Positions 21,057 to 31,093 of a stretch of 64,000 bases of DNA are shown piece by piece; positions within the stretch are counted from its first letter, which is position 1; each line of letters starts with the position of its first letter. The DNA is from G963717155 sp963717155. Lineage in GTDB: Bacteria; Actinomycetota; Thermoleophilia; Gaiellales; JALYLC01. The stretch is from assembly GCA_963717155.1 (NCBI GenBank), contig OY970326.1, positions 1-64,000 of the forward strand, written 5' to 3'. Below the pieces are notes generated by a model. It saw nothing but the letters and a program-made list of their open reading frames with translations. It had not been told where the DNA came from and ran no database searches. A program made the position numbers and the translations under genes.

Positions 21057-22125
21057 ATGGCGAGTGACCGCGTACGAGCACGCTGCCGGGCCCAGCTGAG
21101 CCGCCTCTCCGACTCCTCGTCGGACGTCGACACGCCTGCGCCGCGAGGCGATCGAGGTGCTGCGCGGCGCGGTCGGCTTCGAGCAGTGGTGCTCGTTGCT
21201 GCTCGATCCCGAGACGCTCGTCATCGCGCAGGGAATCGGCGAGATCGCGTGGCAGGCGGAGCTGCCGCGACTCAACCTCGTCAGCTCGAGCACGAGCGAC
21301 GTCAACAACCACACCATGCTCGCGCGGAGCCGCGACCACGTCGGCATCCTCAGCGCCGCGACGGGCGGGGATCTGGCGCGCTCGGAGCGCTGGCGCGAGA
21401 TCCTCTCGCCCTACGGCGTCGGGGACGAGCTGCGCTGCGTCGTCTCCGACGAGTACGGCAGCTGGGGCGACTTCATGCTCTTCCGCGGCAGCGACGGTCG
21501 CCCGTTCGACGCCGACGACGCACAGCTGATGCGCCACGTCTCCGACGTGCTGGCCGGCGCGCTTCGCCGGCACGCGATCAAGGCGATCGAGAATCCGGTG
21601 TCGACGCCGACGGAGACGGGCGTGATGCTGCTCGACTCCAGGCTCCGGCCGTGTGGCACGACGGCGCCCGCCCGGGCCTGGTTCAGCGCGCTCAACCCCG
21701 CAGAGACGTCGTTCCCCGACGGGATCCCGGCACTGGTCTGGAGCGTCGTGGGGCGGCTGCTCGTCGCCGAGCAAGGTCATGACCCCACGCGGCCGGTGCG
21801 CGTCCGCGCGCGTGCCGCCGACGGGCGCTGGGCGATCGTCGAGGCCGCCCGCCTCGATGGCAGCGACCCCGGGATCGCGGTCACGCTCCGCTCGGCCGCT
21901 GCCGACGACGTGCTCGCGCTGCTGTCTCGCGCCGCCGGGCTCACGCCGCGCGAGCGCGAGCTCGTGGCGCTGCTGCTCGAGGGCCTCGCCACGCGCGAGC
22001 TCGCCGAGCGGCTCTTCATCTCGCGCCACACCGTGCAGGACCACCTCAAGTCGGTGTTCGAGAAGGTCGGCGTGCGCAGCCGCCGCGAGCTGCTGACGGG
22101 CGTGTTCTCCCAGGCCGCTACTTAA
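21057..22125 (+). pseudogene. GAF-like sensor, LuxR-type HTH regulator, one frameshift near the start
   Basis: The ATG at 21057 begins RVRARCRAQLSRLSDSSS; a frame change near 21140 leads to EVLRGAVGFEQWCSLLLDPE and the long frame ending at 22125. The middle part resembles a GAF-like ligand-sensing fold. The C-terminus is a LuxR/NarL helix-turn-helix: LTPRERELVALLLEGLATRE and LAERLFISRHTVQDHLKSVF. Intact length would be about 356 residues. It is divergent from the cupin gene and probably binds the paired palindromes between them. If the indel is real, translation could still begin inside, at the ATG at 21157, giving a protein with a shortened sensor. Confidence 0.78.
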
Positions 22126-22714
22126 TACATGGTGAGCTAGTCCACATCGACATCAAGAAGCTCGCGGGGATCGACAACGATCGGCCACCGCATGAGCGGA
22201 AGCCGACGCCAGCCAAAACGCGCGCAAGAAGATGGCGCGAACCGATCCGACCCGTCGGCTGGCAGTACATCCACGTCTGCGTCGACGACGCCACCCGGCT
22301 CGCCTACGTCGAAGTGCTCGACGACGAGAAAGGCACGACCGTCGCAGCGTTCCTCCGCCGCGCGTCGCGTTTTACGCGAGCTACGGCATCACCGTCGAGC
22401 GCGTCATGACAGACAACGGCGGCGGCTATCGCTCACTCGTCCACGCGATCACCTGTCGCGCGCTCGGCCTACGGCATCTACGCACCCAGCCCTACCGACC
22501 ACGTACCAACGGCAAAGCCGAACGCTTCATCCGCACGATGCTCGGCGGCTGGGCGTACGGCGCGATCTACGGCTCCTCAGCAGAACGAACTCAAGCGCTC
22601 CCTGGCTGGCTCGACCATTACAATCGCCGACGACCCCACGGCAGCCTCAACCACCAGCCGCCCCTCACCCGCCTCGCGCAACTGAGGAACAACGCTCCTA
22701 GGTCTTACACCTAG
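22126..22714 (+). mobile_element. IS481-family transposase remnant, 5' truncated and frameshifted
   Basis: The integrase core is recognisable: first Asp in GELVHIDIKKLAG (about 22145), second in RVMTDNGGGYRSL, and Glu in GKAERFI exactly 35 residues after the second Asp (DD35E). The ending WLDHYNRRRPHGSLNHQPPL is typical of IS481. The N-terminal HTH part is missing because the frame starts directly after the LuxR stop. One frame change is near 22365. The stop TAG (22712-22714) shares the bases CTAG with the stop of the convergent MFS gene. I did not find terminal inverted repeats, so this is a relic rather than a mobile unit. Confidence 0.82.
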
Positions 22715-24175
22715 CTGACGTCCGCCATCTCGCGGGCGCGCTGCGGTGCCTCCTCCTCGGCCGGCGCCGCCGCCGGCCGCGCGACCCGCAGCAGCGTGAG
22801 CCCGATCGTGGCCGCGGCCGCCGCGAAGATCGCACCCACGACGAACGCGATGTGGTATCCGCCGAGCAGCGCCTCGAGCTGGCTGTCTCCACTCGCGCTC
22901 AGGGTGCTCGTGCGCGACGCGGCGAGGCTCGCGAGCACCGCCAGGCCGAGCGCTCCGCCCATCATGAACGAGGTGTTGACGAGGCCCGATGCGAGCCCGG
23001 CCTCCTCCGGCGCGACGTCGCTCATCGCGGCGAGCAGCACGGGGTTGAAGGCGATGCCCGCGCCGAAGCCGAGCAGCAGCATGGCCGGGAGCACGTCGAC
23101 GACGAAGCTGCCGTCGACCGGCGCGCGGGCGAACAGGAGCAGTCCGGCGGCCGCGACGAACAGTCCGACCGCGAGCGGCTTCTTGATGCCGTAGCGCATC
23201 ACGAGCCTCGCCGAGACGCCGACGGACAGCGCGCCCATCACGAGGTTGGCCGGCAGGAACGCGAGGCCGACCTGCAGCGGGCTGTAGCCCAGCACGAGCT
23301 GCAGGTAGAGCGCCGACAGGAAGAACCACGCGAACATCGCGCCGGCCCAGAGGATGCCGACGACGTTCGAGGTGACGAGGTTGCGCAGCTTGAAGAGGCG
23401 GAGCGGCATGAGCGGCGCGTCGACGCGCGACTCGATCCACACGAAGATCGCGAGCAGCGCGACGGCGCCGGCGAGCAGCCCGAGCGTCTCGGCGGACGTC
23501 CAGCCGTTCTGGTTGCCGTTGACGATCGCGTACACGGCGAGCATCAGCGCCGCCGTCACCGTGATCGCGCCACCGACGTCGAGGCGGCCCGTGCCGATCT
23601 GGCCCCCGCCGCCCGGCAGCAGCCGCAGCGACAGGATCACGACCGCGATGCCGATCGGGATGTTGACGAGGAAGATCCAGTGCCAGTCGAGCGTGTCGGT
23701 GAGGATGCCGCCGAGCAGCACGCCGATCGAGCCGCCGCCCGAGGCGACGAAGCCGAAGACGCCCATCGCCTTCGCGCGGTCGGCCGGCTCGGTGAAGAGG
23801 GTCATCATCAGCGAGAGCGCGACGGCCGAGGCGACCGCGCCGCCCACGCCCTGCACCGCACGCGCCGCGATGAGCAGGCCCTGCGAGGTCGCGAGGCCGC
23901 AGCACAGCGACGCGACCGTGAAGAGGCGTGATCCCCGCCAGGAACAGTCGGCGGTGGCCGTACAGGTCGCCGAGGCGTCCGCCGAGGAGCAGGAAGCCGC
24001 CGAACGTCAGCAGGTAGGCGTTCACGACCCACGCGAGCGAGGTCGAGGAGAAGCCGAGATCGTCCCGGATCGACGGCAGCGCCACGTTCACGATCGTCGT
24101 GTCGAGGACGATCATCAGGCTGCCCATGCAGAGGACGATCAGTGCGTACCAGCGGGTGCGGCTATCCAGGGTCAT
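22711..24175 (-). pseudogene. MFS transporter, DHA2 (14-TM drug:H+ antiporter) family, one frameshift
   Basis: Exports drugs or other hydrophobic compounds in exchange for protons. The ATG at 24175 follows GAAAGGAAAG. The first frame gives the TM1 segment IVLCMGSLMIVLDTTIVNVA and motif A GGRLGDLYGHRRLF. A frame change near 23935 joins to AARAVQGVGGAVASAVAL and the antiporter motif GGSIGVLLGGIL. The rest runs open to 22711 with the expected 14 hydrophobic segments, total about 487 residues. The DTTIVNVALP motif places it with EmrB/QacA-type proteins. It faces a STAS-domain gene across a 115-bp divergent gap; no dedicated regulator is adjacent. Confidence 0.83.
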
Positions 24176-24290
24176 CGGTCTGTCGCTTTCCTTTCGGTCC
24201 TGTCGGTCTCGGATGCTAAGACCGGCCCTCCTAGGCAAACTCATCGGCCGCCCGATGAATTCCACCCCGCGCGGCCGTCTAACGAGCTAG

Positions 24291-24564
24291 ATGGCTGACC
24301 CGCGTCCGACCAGAATCGTTTGCGACGTCGGCACGTATGCCCCGACCGCGGTCACGGTTGCGGCGCTCGCACGGCTCCAGCTCGGGGCGCGGGCAGCTCG
24401 GGTACGAGCTCCGGCTGCGCGGCGCGTCGGACGAGCTCATCGCGCTGATCGCGTTCGTCGGGCTCGACAGCGTGCTACGCGTCGATGCGGGCGGGCAGCC
24501 CGAAGAGGGGGAACAGCGTCTCGGTGTCGAGGAAGAACGTGAACTCGACGATCCGCCCGTCTGA
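24291..24564 (+). pseudogene. STAS-like domain protein overlapping the sigma-factor gene, one frameshift
   Basis: ATG at 24291 gives IVCDVGTYAPTAVTVAALAR; after a frame change near 24395 it continues LGYELRLRGASDELIALIAF and VGLDSVLRVDAGGQ, ending at 24564. The pattern matches STAS (anti-anti-sigma-like) domains. The last 30 codons overlap, on the opposite strand, the end of the sigma-factor gene. I recall similar STAS proteins with such acidic tails in related genomes. Its partner is unknown; the usual phosphorylated Ser of anti-sigma antagonists is not obvious. Confidence 0.55.
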
Positions 24565-25481
24565 GATCTCCAGTACCTGAAGCGCCCATGGATCCCAGCC
24601 CGAGCCGGTATCGCTCGGCTTGTACTGGCCGAACGCCGGCGAGCCGTTCGCGGCGAACGTCGGGATCACCTTCGAGCCGGCGCAGCCGATGCCCGGCCCG
24701 AACCACCAGGTCAGGATGTCGTCGCGGCCGCTCGAGCCACAGGTCGAACGGCGGCATCGACTGCGTCGCGTCCTCCCGCATCAGCGCGGTCAGCGCGTCG
24801 ACGTCGTAGGCCTCGAACGCCTGCACGAAGCGCTCGAGCAGCGCGCGATCGGCGTCGTCGAGCGGCGCCGTCGGCGTCGCCGCGTTGGCCTCGCTCGCCT
24901 CGAGCGTCGCGCGGGCACGCTGCAGCGCGCTGTTCACCGAGGCGACGCTCGTCTCGAGCAGCTCGGCGACCTCGCTCGCCTTCCAGCGGAGCACCTCGCA
25001 CAGCACCAGCACCGCGCGCTGGCGCGGCGGCAGCTCCTGCAGCGCGCGCGACGAACGCGAGCCGGATCGACTCGCGCGCGACCGCGACGTCGGCGGGATC
25101 GCCGTCGTCCACGACGAGGCCGTCGGGGATCGGCTGGAGCCACGTCACCTCGGAGGGGATGTTCAGGTTCGCCTCGATCGGCTCGCGCGCCGGCCCGAGA
25201 TCCATCGGCATCGCGCGGCGCTCGCGGCCGTGCAGCATGTCGAGGCAGACGTTCGTGGCGATGCGGTACAGCCACGAGCGCAGGGCGGCGCGCCCCTCGA
25301 AGCGGTCGAGGGCGCGCCACGCGCGGATGAACGTGTCCTGGACGGCGTCCTCGGCCTCGAACGGCGAGCCGAGCATCCGGTAGCAGTAGGCGGTGAGCTC
25401 GCGTCGATGCGACTCGAGCTGGGTCTCGAGCTCGCCGGTCGCGAGCCCCACGGTGAGCGGCTGATCCTGCATGACGGTCAT
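24475..25481 (-). pseudogene. RNA polymerase sigma-70 factor with SnoaL-like tail (TIGR02960/SigG-like), two frameshifts
   Basis: The sigma-2 region reads YCYRMLGSPFEAEDAVQDTF and LRSWLYRIATNVCLDML. After a frame change near 25050 the sigma-4 region follows (LPPRQRAVLVLCEVLRW, ASEVAELLETSVASVNSALQ). After another near 24725 the SnoaL-like tail ends with GRIVEFTFFLDTETLFPLFG. The ATG at 25481 was chosen as first in frame before region 2. The intact length of about 335 residues matches the family. These extracytoplasmic-function-like factors have no classical anti-sigma factor; the tail is thought to control activity. The 3' end overlaps the convergent STAS-like gene by 90 bases. Confidence 0.8.
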
Positions 25482-25531
25482 CCTACGGGCTCCCGCCGGC
25501 GAGCCGGAAAGGTCGGGATTGTCGGCACTTT

Positions 25532-26029
25532 TCAGCCGGCGAGGGTGTTGCCGGTCTCGAGCAGCGTCTTCAGGTCGCTCAGGACGAAGGGCCAGCCCCC
25601 ACCGGTGTCCGGCGCGGCGCCGCTGACGAACCCGGCGGTGATCGGCGCGCCCTCGAGGCCGTGCGTCAGCGTCAGCTTCGTGAAGCCGCCCTCGATCGGC
25701 TCCGTCTCGAAGACGAGCGTCGTATCCGCCTCCGCGGCGGTCTCCGGGCCGAACAGCGCGTGCCACGTCTGCACGAGCCTCCGGGGCAGGTCCACCCCGA
25801 TCACGGTGCCCTCGAGGACGACGTCGGGCGAGCCCATCGCGCGCATCTCCTCGGTCGCGTACGCGCGGTAGTCGCCGCCGGGGACGAGCTCGTACTCGAC
25901 GCGCGAGCGATAGCCGTAGCGCTCGGCCTGCTGGGAATTCGTGAGCGCGTCGAAGATCGCCTCGGGGGTGGCCCTGATGTACACCGCGTAGTTGAACGTC
26001 TTCACCGCGTTCTCGGTGATGCTCGACAC
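25532..26029 (-). CDS. SRPBCC (AHSA1/START-like) domain protein
   Basis: The start is the GTG at 26029 because GAGGAG sits just upstream; longer frames beyond it have no family similarity. The 165-residue product begins VSSITENAVKTFNYAVYIRA and contains ATPEAIFDALT and the C-terminal helix WPFVLSDLKTLLETG, as in AHSA1 proteins that bind hydrophobic ligands in a central cavity. It lies 50 bp upstream of the sigma factor on the same strand and may be transcribed with it. Sigma factor and SRPBCC gene pairs are frequent in actinobacteria. The ligand is unknown. Confidence 0.82.
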   Translation of the reverse strand: MSSITENAVKTFNYAVYIRATPEAIFDALTNSQQAERYGYRSRVEYELVPGGDYRAYATEEMRAMGSPDVVLEGTVIGVDLPRRLVQTWHALFGPETAAEADTTLVFETEPIEGGFTKLTLTHGLEGAPITAGFVSGAAPDTGGGWPFVLSDLKTLLETGNTLAG

Positions 26030-26115
26030 GACGTCTCCTCTGGGTTCGCTGTCACTGACCCTTAGACGGGAGGGCGCGGGGAAACTCATCGGAGCTTCTG
26101 CGCCATCATGCAGGG

Positions 26116-26901
26116 GTGCCCTCCTCGTACCGCGAGCTCGCGCCACCGCCCGGCCTCGAGGCGCACATCGCGTGCGTCTGGACGTCGCACGATCGGGGAG
26201 CGCGCGTGCTGCCCGACGCGTGCGCCGACATCGTCTTCGATGCGGGACGGCTCGTCGTCGCCGGTCCAGCGACCGAGACCGTCGACGTCCCCGCCGCGCC
26301 CGGGCAGGAGCGCCTCGGCATCCGCTTCCGCATCGGCTCGGCGGGCGCGGCGCTCGGCGTGCCCGCGCACGAGCTGCTGAACCGGGGCGTCCTACTGGAG
26401 GAGCTGTGGGGCCGCCCTGCGCGGACGCTCGAGGATCGCATGGCCCGGGCGGAGACCACCGATGACGCGATCGCCGAGCTGCTCCGCGGCGTCGCCGAGC
26501 GCCTCCCGGCGCCGGGAGACGGCGATCCGCTGGTGCGCCAGGCAGCGCTCGCGCTCGTGCGCGGCGGCGCGTCACTGCAGGAGGCCGCCGACCTCGTTGC
26601 GCTCGGCGAGCGCCAGCTGCGCCGCCGCTTCGAGCGCGCGGTGGGCTACGGCCCCGCCACCCTCGTCCGGATCCAGCGCTTCCAGCGCTTCCTCGCGCTC
26701 GCCGAGCGAGACGCCGGCGCGGGCCTCGCGCGGCTCGCGTTCGACGCGGGCTACGCCGACCAGGCGCACCTCACACGCGAGTGCCAGCGGCTGGCCGGCC
26801 GCTCGCCTGCCGCGCTGCTGCGCGACGGCTCGCTGGCCGCAGGCGAGAAGTCCGTTTCGTTCAATCCCATCGGCGCGGCCTCGGCCATGCTGGCGGCATG
26901 A
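26116..26901 (+). CDS. AraC-family transcriptional regulator
   Basis: A 261-residue protein from a GTG at 26116. The N-terminal half resembles the DUF6597 sensory domain (PDACADIVFDAGRL). The C-terminal half has two AraC helix-turn-helix units: SLQEAADLVALGERQLRRRF and LARLAFDAGYADQAHLTREC, followed by RLAGRSPAALLRD. It overlaps the next gene by four bases (ATGA), so the two are translationally coupled. It is divergent from the SRPBCC gene. Confidence 0.85.
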   Translation: MPSSYRELAPPPGLEAHIACVWTSHDRGARVLPDACADIVFDAGRLVVAGPATETVDVPAAPGQERLGIRFRIGSAGAALGVPAHELLNRGVLLEELWGRPARTLEDRMARAETTDDAIAELLRGVAERLPAPGDGDPLVRQAALALVRGGASLQEAADLVALGERQLRRRFERAVGYGPATLVRIQRFQRFLALAERDAGAGLARLAFDAGYADQAHLTRECQRLAGRSPAALLRDGSLAAGEKSVSFNPIGAASAMLAA

Positions 26902-27758
26902 CCGATCTCGCCGCTGCCGCCCAGTTCATCGCCGGATCCGCCCGCCTGTTGGAACGCCGCCGCTTCGGCTACTTCGAAGGCGACGGCTCGTCGGAGGCCG
27001 TCGTGCGGGCGCTCGCCCCGTACCAGAACGCCGATGGCGGGTTCGGCCATCTCGAGCCGGATATCCGCACGCCCGCGAGCCAGCCGACGTGCGTGCTGTA
27101 CGCGCTCGAGATCCTGCACGAGGTGGAGGCCGGCGACCTCTCGCTCGGCGCGGGCGCCCTCGACTGGCTCGAGACGGTGACGAACGACGATGGAGGCGTT
27201 CCCTTCATTCTGTCGACGGCGCAGGGCTGGCCGATGGCCCCGTGGTTCGCGCACGGGGACACGTCGGAGTCGTCGCTGACGATAACCGCGGCGATCGCGG
27301 CCCAGGCCCATCGGCTCGGGCTCGAGCATCCGTGGCGCGACCGCGCGACCGAGTACTGCTGGGAGCATCTCGGGGAGGCGCTGACGGGCCATGCCTACAC
27401 GATGCGCTTCGTCGCCGACTTTCTCGACGCCGTGCCCGATCGTGCACGCGCCGACGCCGAGCTCGTCAAGCTCGCCCCTCGCCTGTCCGGTGACGGGGTC
27501 GTGCGCGTCGAGGGTGGGACGGAGGACGAGGCACTGCGCCCACTCGACCTCGCGCCCTGGCCCGGGCACGCCGCCCGGCGCCTGTTCAGCGACGAGGTGA
27601 TCGAGCACGAGCTCGACCGCATGGCCGCCGGGCAGCAGGACGACGGCGGCTGGACATTCACATGGCTCGCGTGGAACCCCGCCGGCACGTGGGAGTGGCG
27701 CGGCATCGTCACCGTGCTGTCGCTCCGCACGCTGCGTGCGTACGGCCGCATCGCGTAG
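26898..27758 (+). CDS. Squalene-cyclase/prenyltransferase-repeat (alpha-toroid) protein
   Basis: The ATG at 26898 overlaps the AraC stop. The 286-residue protein contains the repeat motifs PYQNADGGFGHLEPD (about residue 37) and AAGQQDDGGWTFTW (about residue 245), which are QW-like repeats of the terpene cyclase/prenyltransferase alpha-alpha toroid fold. It lacks a DCTAE-type catalytic motif and is less than half the length of squalene-hopene cyclases, so cyclase activity is not expected. Coupling to an AraC gene suggests a sensor-response pair, but the function is unknown. Confidence 0.72.
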   Translation: MTDLAAAAQFIAGSARLLERRRFGYFEGDGSSEAVVRALAPYQNADGGFGHLEPDIRTPASQPTCVLYALEILHEVEAGDLSLGAGALDWLETVTNDDGGVPFILSTAQGWPMAPWFAHGDTSESSLTITAAIAAQAHRLGLEHPWRDRATEYCWEHLGEALTGHAYTMRFVADFLDAVPDRARADAELVKLAPRLSGDGVVRVEGGTEDEALRPLDLAPWPGHAARRLFSDEVIEHELDRMAAGQQDDGGWTFTWLAWNPAGTWEWRGIVTVLSLRTLRAYGRIA

Positions 27759-27760
27759 GT

Positions 27761-27940
27761 CAGCCCCGATGGGCGAGCGGGATCGCCGGGTTCGACAACG
27801 CGCGGCGGAACTGCTCCTCGAGGTCGGCGTTCTCGGCCACCTCGCCGACCCCGAGTGAGGCGAACGACGTGCGCGCGAGGTCGTGCACGCGGCAGCTCTT
27901 CGAGAACCCGAACCCGTCCGCCTCGATCGACGCGTGGCCG
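27761..27940 (-). pseudogene. 3' remnant of an unrecognised gene
   Basis: A frame ending at 27761 reads CCIGHASIEADGFGFSKSCR, VHDLARTSFASLGVGEVAE and NADLEEQFRRALSNPAIPLA. Its codon usage is like that of a real gene, but no start or 5' half exists because the sequence beyond about 27940 belongs to another gene on the other strand. I do not recognise the family. Confidence 0.5.
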
Positions 27941-27943
27941 ATG

Positions 27944-28042
27944 CAGCACCCCGTGGTCGCGTCGCTGCTCTGGTCGATCGCGCTGCTCGCGGTGTTCGCA
28001 CCGCTCGCCAGCGTCCTCTACCGGCGCCGCACGACGGATTAG
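27944..28042 (+). pseudogene. C-terminal remnant of an ABC-2 type (DrrB-like) permease
   Basis: The 32 codons before the TAG at 28042 read QHPVVASLLWSIALLAVFAP and LASVLYRRRTTD. This is the last transmembrane helix and arginine-rich end seen in DrrB-type drug-efflux permeases (QHP..ASLLW.....VFAPLA...YRRR). The upstream bases belong to the opposite-strand remnant, so the gene has lost its 5' part. Confidence 0.6.
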
Positions 28043-28186
28043 GAATCCGCTCCGGATCGTTCGGCGTAGTACGGGGAAGTCAGCGGCGGCTCTGCTCGCG
28101 GTTGACGTTCCGAGCCTGGAGGGGGCCGCTTGTTCCGATCTGCATCAGATACCTGGGTGGATGCCGGCGTTTGGCACTCTGTGTCG

Positions 28187-30989
28187 ATGCTGGCGACGGA
28201 GGGCCTGGTTGACCGCGATGGGGAGCTCGCCGAGACCGCGGCGCTCGTCGAGCGGACCCGGGACGGTGACGGAGGAGCGCTGCTCTTCCAGGGGGCGGCC
28301 GGCATCGGCAAGACCGCACTGCTCGACGCGGGCGCCATCCTCGCGTCCGCGTCCGATGTCGCGGTGTTGCGCGCCCACGGCGGAGAGGTCGAGCGCGAGC
28401 TGAGCTTCGGCCTCGTCCGCGAGCTGTTCGAGCCGCTGCTGCGGAGCGCCGCCCCGCCGGATCGGGCACGCTGGTTCTCGGGCGCCGCGAGCGCCGCCTC
28501 GGCCGTGTTCGGCGGGGAGCGGGAGGGCCCCTCGGATCCCGCATCCGTCGCCTACGGGCTGTACTGGCTGCTCGCTGCGATCGCCGAGGAGCAGCCTGTC
28601 CTGCTCGTCGCGGACGACCTGCACTGGTGCGACCCGTCGTCGCTGCGCTGGCTGGTGTACCTCGCCCGCCGGGTCGACGGACTCCCGGTGGGACTGCTCG
28701 CTGCGAGCCGCCCCGGCGAGCCCGACGAGGCCGACCAGGTCGTGCAGCTGGCCGCGACGAAGGGCATGCGCGTCCTGCGACCCGAGCCGCTCAGCGTCAG
28801 CGCGACACGCGAGGTGATCGCCCGCGGCTCCAGCTCGGAGCCCGACCTCGCGTTCGCGCGAGCGTGCCACGCGGCTACCGGCGGCAATCCGCTGCTGCTG
28901 CGCGAGCTGCTCGAGACCGCCCGCTGCGAGGGTCTCGCGCTCGATGTCGAGAACATCCCGAACGTCCACGCCCTCGCGGGCGACAGCCTGCGCACCGCGG
29001 TGCTCGGACGTCTCGGGCGGCTCGAGCCGGCGGCCTCGCAGCTCGCGCGCGCCGTGGCGGTTCTCGGAGACAACTGCGAGCTGCGCCACGCGAGCGAGCT
29101 CGCCGCGATCGACCGTGACACCGCGATTGCAGCGCTCCGCTCGCTGATCGCGGTCGGCGTGCTGGCCGACCGCCAGCCGCTCGCGTTCGAGCACCCGTTG
29201 CTGCGGACGGCCGTGATCCTCGACATTCCCGCCCCGGTGCGCGCGGCCGAGCACGGACGCGCGGCGGAGCTGCTCTCCTGCTCGGACGCGCCGGCCGAGA
29301 CCGTGGCGCACCACCTGCTGCTGGCCGAGCCGGTGGGCGAGGCCTGGGCGATCCGAGCCCTGCGCGAGTCGGCGCGCACCGCGATCAAACGCGGCGTGCC
29401 CGAGTCTGCCTCCACGTACCTGCGCCGCGCGCTCGAGGAGTCGCCGGAGCCGATCGTGCGGGCCGAGCTCACCCGCGCGCTCGGAAACGCGCTGGTGCGA
29501 CAGGGCGATCCCGAAGGGCTCGCGATGCTGCAGCGGGCGCTTTCGCTGGCCGCGAGTCCCGCGGCGCGCGCGAGGATCGTCGAGGCGAGCATCGACCCGC
29601 TGCTCGGCGCCGGCCGGGCGGAGGAGGCGCGCGCGCTGCTCCTGGGCGCGCTCTCCGATGCCGAAGGTACCGACCCCGAGACCGTCCTGCTCTTCACGGC
29701 CCGGCTCGCGATGGTGCACGCCCTCAGCGGCGAGAGCGGCGACGGCCCGATCGTGGCGCTGCGCGCACTGTCGTCACAGCTCGACGCGACCACCAGCGAG
29801 CGGCGCTACGCCGCCGGCGTGCTCGCGTTCCTGGAGGCCGTGTACGACGGAACCGCCGCCGGCGTGCGCGAGCTTGCGCGCCGCGCCATCGGAAACGAGG
29901 AGAACCTCAAGGCAGACGCGGTCGCCGGTCGACCGCTGTACCTCCGGCGGGTCGCGCTCGCGCTCGCGGGCGAGCCCGAGGAGGCGCTACGCGGGTTCCA
30001 GCAGGCGCTCGACATCGCACGGGGCCGCGGCTCGCTGATGGGGCAGGGCGTCGGGCTCTCGTGGCGCGCATCGATCCACGTCCTCGCCGGCAACGTGATC
30101 GAGGCCGAGAACGACGGCCGAGCCGCGCTCGCGATCCTCTGCGACACGGATCTCAGCAACTCGCTGCTCGGCGCGATGGCGGCGACGGCCTGGTCGCTGC
30201 TCGAGCGCGGTGAGCCGGAGGAGGCGCAGGAGCTGCTCGACGGCACGCCGCCCGTCGCAAACGGGTGGGGCGTCGCGTCGCTTGGCTGTGTCCGCGCGAA
30301 GGCGCTGATCATGCGTCACGAGCACGCCGAGGCGCTCGAGCAGCTCGCAGCGGTCGAGGAGCAGGTCAGGGCCGCCGGCTGGCGCACGGCCGGTCTCGCG
30401 TCCTGGCGCACGCTCGCGGCGACGGCGCATCTCGGACTCGGGGACGTCGAGCGGGCGCGACAGGTGTCCGACGAGAACCTCGCCGACGCGGAGCGGTTCG
30501 GATCCGTCGTCGATATCGGGCGCGGGCTACGAGTGCGTGGACTGATCGAGGCGGGGAACGGCAACACGCGAGCCCCTGGAAGGCGCGATCGCCTGCCTGC
30601 GGCGTGGCGACGCCAAGCTCGACCTCGCGCGGGCCCTCGTCGACCTCGGCGCCGCCCTGCGCCGCAACGGCGAGCGAGCGGCCTCCCGCGCACCGTTGAA
30701 CGAGGGCATGGGCATCGCCCATCGCAGGGGCGCGTGCGTCCTGGTGGAGCGTGCCCGCACCGAGCTGCACGCCGCCGGCGCGCGGCCGCGAAGCGCGGTC
30801 CGCTCCGGTGTCGACGCGCTGACCCCGAGCGAGCGCCGCGTCGCGTCGCTCGCGGCCGAGGGGCTGGCCAACGCGGAGATCGCCCAGGCGCTGTTCGTCA
30901 CGGTGCGCACGGTCGAGATGCACCTCAGCGCGGCGTACCGCAAGCTCGGGATCCCCTCGCGGGCCGAGCTTCCCGCCGCGCTCGCCTAG
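28187..30989 (+). pseudogene. LAL-type (large ATP-binding) LuxR-family regulator, one frameshift
   Basis: About 933 residues. An AAA/STAND-type ATPase is at the N-terminus, with Walker A GAAGIGKTALLD (residues 36-47) and Walker B VLLVADDLHWCD (about 145). A long helical TPR-like middle follows. The C-terminus is LuxR-type HTH: LTPSERRVASLAAEGLANAE and VRTVEMHLSAAYRKLG. The frame changes once near 30570, between the TPR part and the HTH. The family binds an inducer via the TPR region and activates transcription in an ATP-dependent way (MalT-like). The target genes are unknown; the methyltransferase just downstream is a candidate. Confidence 0.85.
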
Positions 30990-31093
30990 AGCTGCAAGGT
31001 CCGCCACGGGTTGCGCCTCGGGTTGATTGCAAGACGCACGAACGAATACACTCGCCGGCTGGTTCAGCAACCAGCAAAGGGAGGCGGGCTCGC

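Noticed and set aside
22852..24298. Plus-strand frames of 359 and 314 residues opposite the MFS gene
   Set aside because: Glu/Arg-rich shadow translation of membrane segments; the MFS motifs lie on the minus strand.
28145..29719. 524-residue minus-strand open frame opposite the LAL regulator
   Set aside because: Antisense shadow; the plus strand has Walker motifs and HTH, the minus strand has none.
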